A program made the position numbers and the translations under genes. DNA of 64,000 nucleotides from Ulota crispa (taxonomy: Eukaryota > Streptophyta > Bryopsida > Orthotrichales > Orthotrichaceae): the NCBI GenBank assembly GCA_963920765.1, contig OY987242.1, positions 11,310,789 to 11,374,788 on the forward strand, given 5' to 3'. The stretch's first letter is position 1. Every line of letters starts with the position of its first letter. Below the pieces are notes generated by a model, which worked only from the letters and a program-made list of their open reading frames with translations, was not told where the DNA came from and made no database searches. Below, piece after piece: positions 63,032 through 64,000 of the stretch.

Positions 63032-63365
63032 TTAACCCCTAAACGTCAAGGAGGACAAAAAAAAAAAGGTCCTTTGGCTCCAAAAAAAAACTCTTCAAAA
63101 GTGATCATAAATGTGCAGTGCATTATGGAAAGCAAGAAAAAAATCATCAAATACACTCATAATTTTAGGTACCTCAAGTTGTGAGAAAATCTAGAATTAC
63201 TTTGTTAGGTCCCAAGCTGCTCTTATTGGAATTTTCATGGAATCAGCACGTATTGTTGACTTTTGCAACTTTTTGAAGCAATGTTATTAGTGCCCAGTTA
63301 CAAAAATACTATAGAAGCTAAAGTTAGGGCAGGCCATGGTGACCCACTTAATGCTTAAGGGTTAA
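63032..63365 (-). mobile_element. TTAA element, 334 bp, same family as 54266, copy 3
   Basis: Ends TTAACCCCTAAACGTCAAGG and CTTAATGCTTAAGGGTTAA, TTAA at both limits. The interior is the reverse complement of 54266-54632 and 55324-55692 (TTAGGTCCCAAGCTGCTC, AGTTGTGAGAAAATCTAG, TTTTGCAACTTTTTGAAGC). Confidence 0.78.
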
Positions 63366-64000
63366 AGGTGAAGTTTTGGCTTCAAACTTCTTTAGAAGAA
63401 ATGCATGTGCTCCACAGACTACGTTTAACATTATGTTGGATAATGACAAAATAAAACGATAAGTAATTTCCATAATCAATTTTTAAAGAAAAATCAAGAG
63501 GAAATCAAATTGAATGAAATCAAAAACAAAATTTTTGATACTTTTGAAAATAAATTGAGAAATCTCAATTCCAATGGTAAGGTTGTTTAAGCAAGATATC
63601 GTTTTTGTTGTTTTTGTTATTTTAAATAAATAAATAAATAAGTAGTCTAAAAATACAATCTGATATGTTGATTTTGTTGTAATACTCAAACCGTTCTAAG
63701 AATTCAAATAGAGTGGTTTTAAATACTTTGAGCAAATATATTATTTTAACATAAATGAAAAACATTCAAGTTGGTATTGAAATTTTTAATTGCATTACTA
63801 GCTTTGACATTGGGATCAAATACTATTGTAATTTTGGCAACACCTATATATATATATCCTCCACATGTAAAGTACAATGGTTTACAGCTATTCATAAAAT
63901 TCCACATGATTTGCTTTGGTGTGGTTGAACTTATCTTTGATATAGAAATGTATCTTTTGGTTATTATATCTAATCAGATGCACCTTAGAATTAGATTTAG
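63366..64000. other. AT-rich end of window; nothing recognised
   Basis: Contains a short AAAT array (about 63625-63640) and a TA run (63846-63857). No gene or bounded repeat was seen. Confidence 0.35.

Overview
This window looks like nuclear DNA of a land plant. The two host genes have plant-type relatives: an intron-rich UMP/CMP kinase and an SPT2 histone-chaperone homolog. The introns are GT-AG and T-rich, telo-box motifs (AAACCCTAA) cluster upstream of SPT2, and the repeats include Stowaway-like, Tourist-like and Mutator-like MITEs plus chromodomain-bearing Ty3 retroelements. I cannot name the species. Nothing here fixes the lineage, although a non-seed plant is possible.

Layout. Bases 1-11500 are the gene-bearing part. 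A repeat-rich, C-rich upstream region leads into a nine-exon nucleoside monophosphate kinase gene on the + strand (coding 1715-5802), whose first exons encode a probable organelle targeting peptide. An uninterrupted SPT2-family gene lies on the - strand (8616-10568), with four telo-boxes in its upstream region. From about 11.5 kb to the end I find no intact host gene. That 52 kb is AT-rich and made of small non-autonomous DNA transposons, many inserted into one another, plus one nest of two old Ty3-type LTR retroelements (38104-49745).

The dominant signal in 13-63.5 kb is a crowd of elements, about 20 recognised, with ends of the form TTAACCCCTAAA...TTTAGGGGTTAA. The flanking TTAA and CCC/GGG termini are those of piggyBac-type transposons, but no transposase is present. 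They fall into several families: 230-370 bp, about 530-680 bp, about 900-950 bp, and a long fold-back form. Other families are a 2-bp-target family ending CATAACATTCAGTAGC, a TA-target family ending AGGTAGGAGCACCCATAA, two 410-bp palindromes with perfect 9-bp duplications, a Stowaway-like and a Tourist-like element, a CACTA-like pair, and an 871-bp palindrome.

Most informative points: (1) a three-level nest, in which a TTAA element (37810-50421) holds a chromovirus-type Ty3 element (38104-49745) that itself holds a second Ty3 element (41577-47307); (2) the LTRs of the inner element differ more than those of the outer one, against the order of insertion; (3) two copies of one TTAA element, 5.4 kb apart, match at all but one of 779 bases and then differ at about 8 of 140, with the switch at an insertion point; (4) empty-site comparisons inside the window that fix target-site lengths; (5) contiguous heat-shock-element spacing in the LTR of the inner Ty3 element. 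Percentages and counts were made by eye and are approximate.
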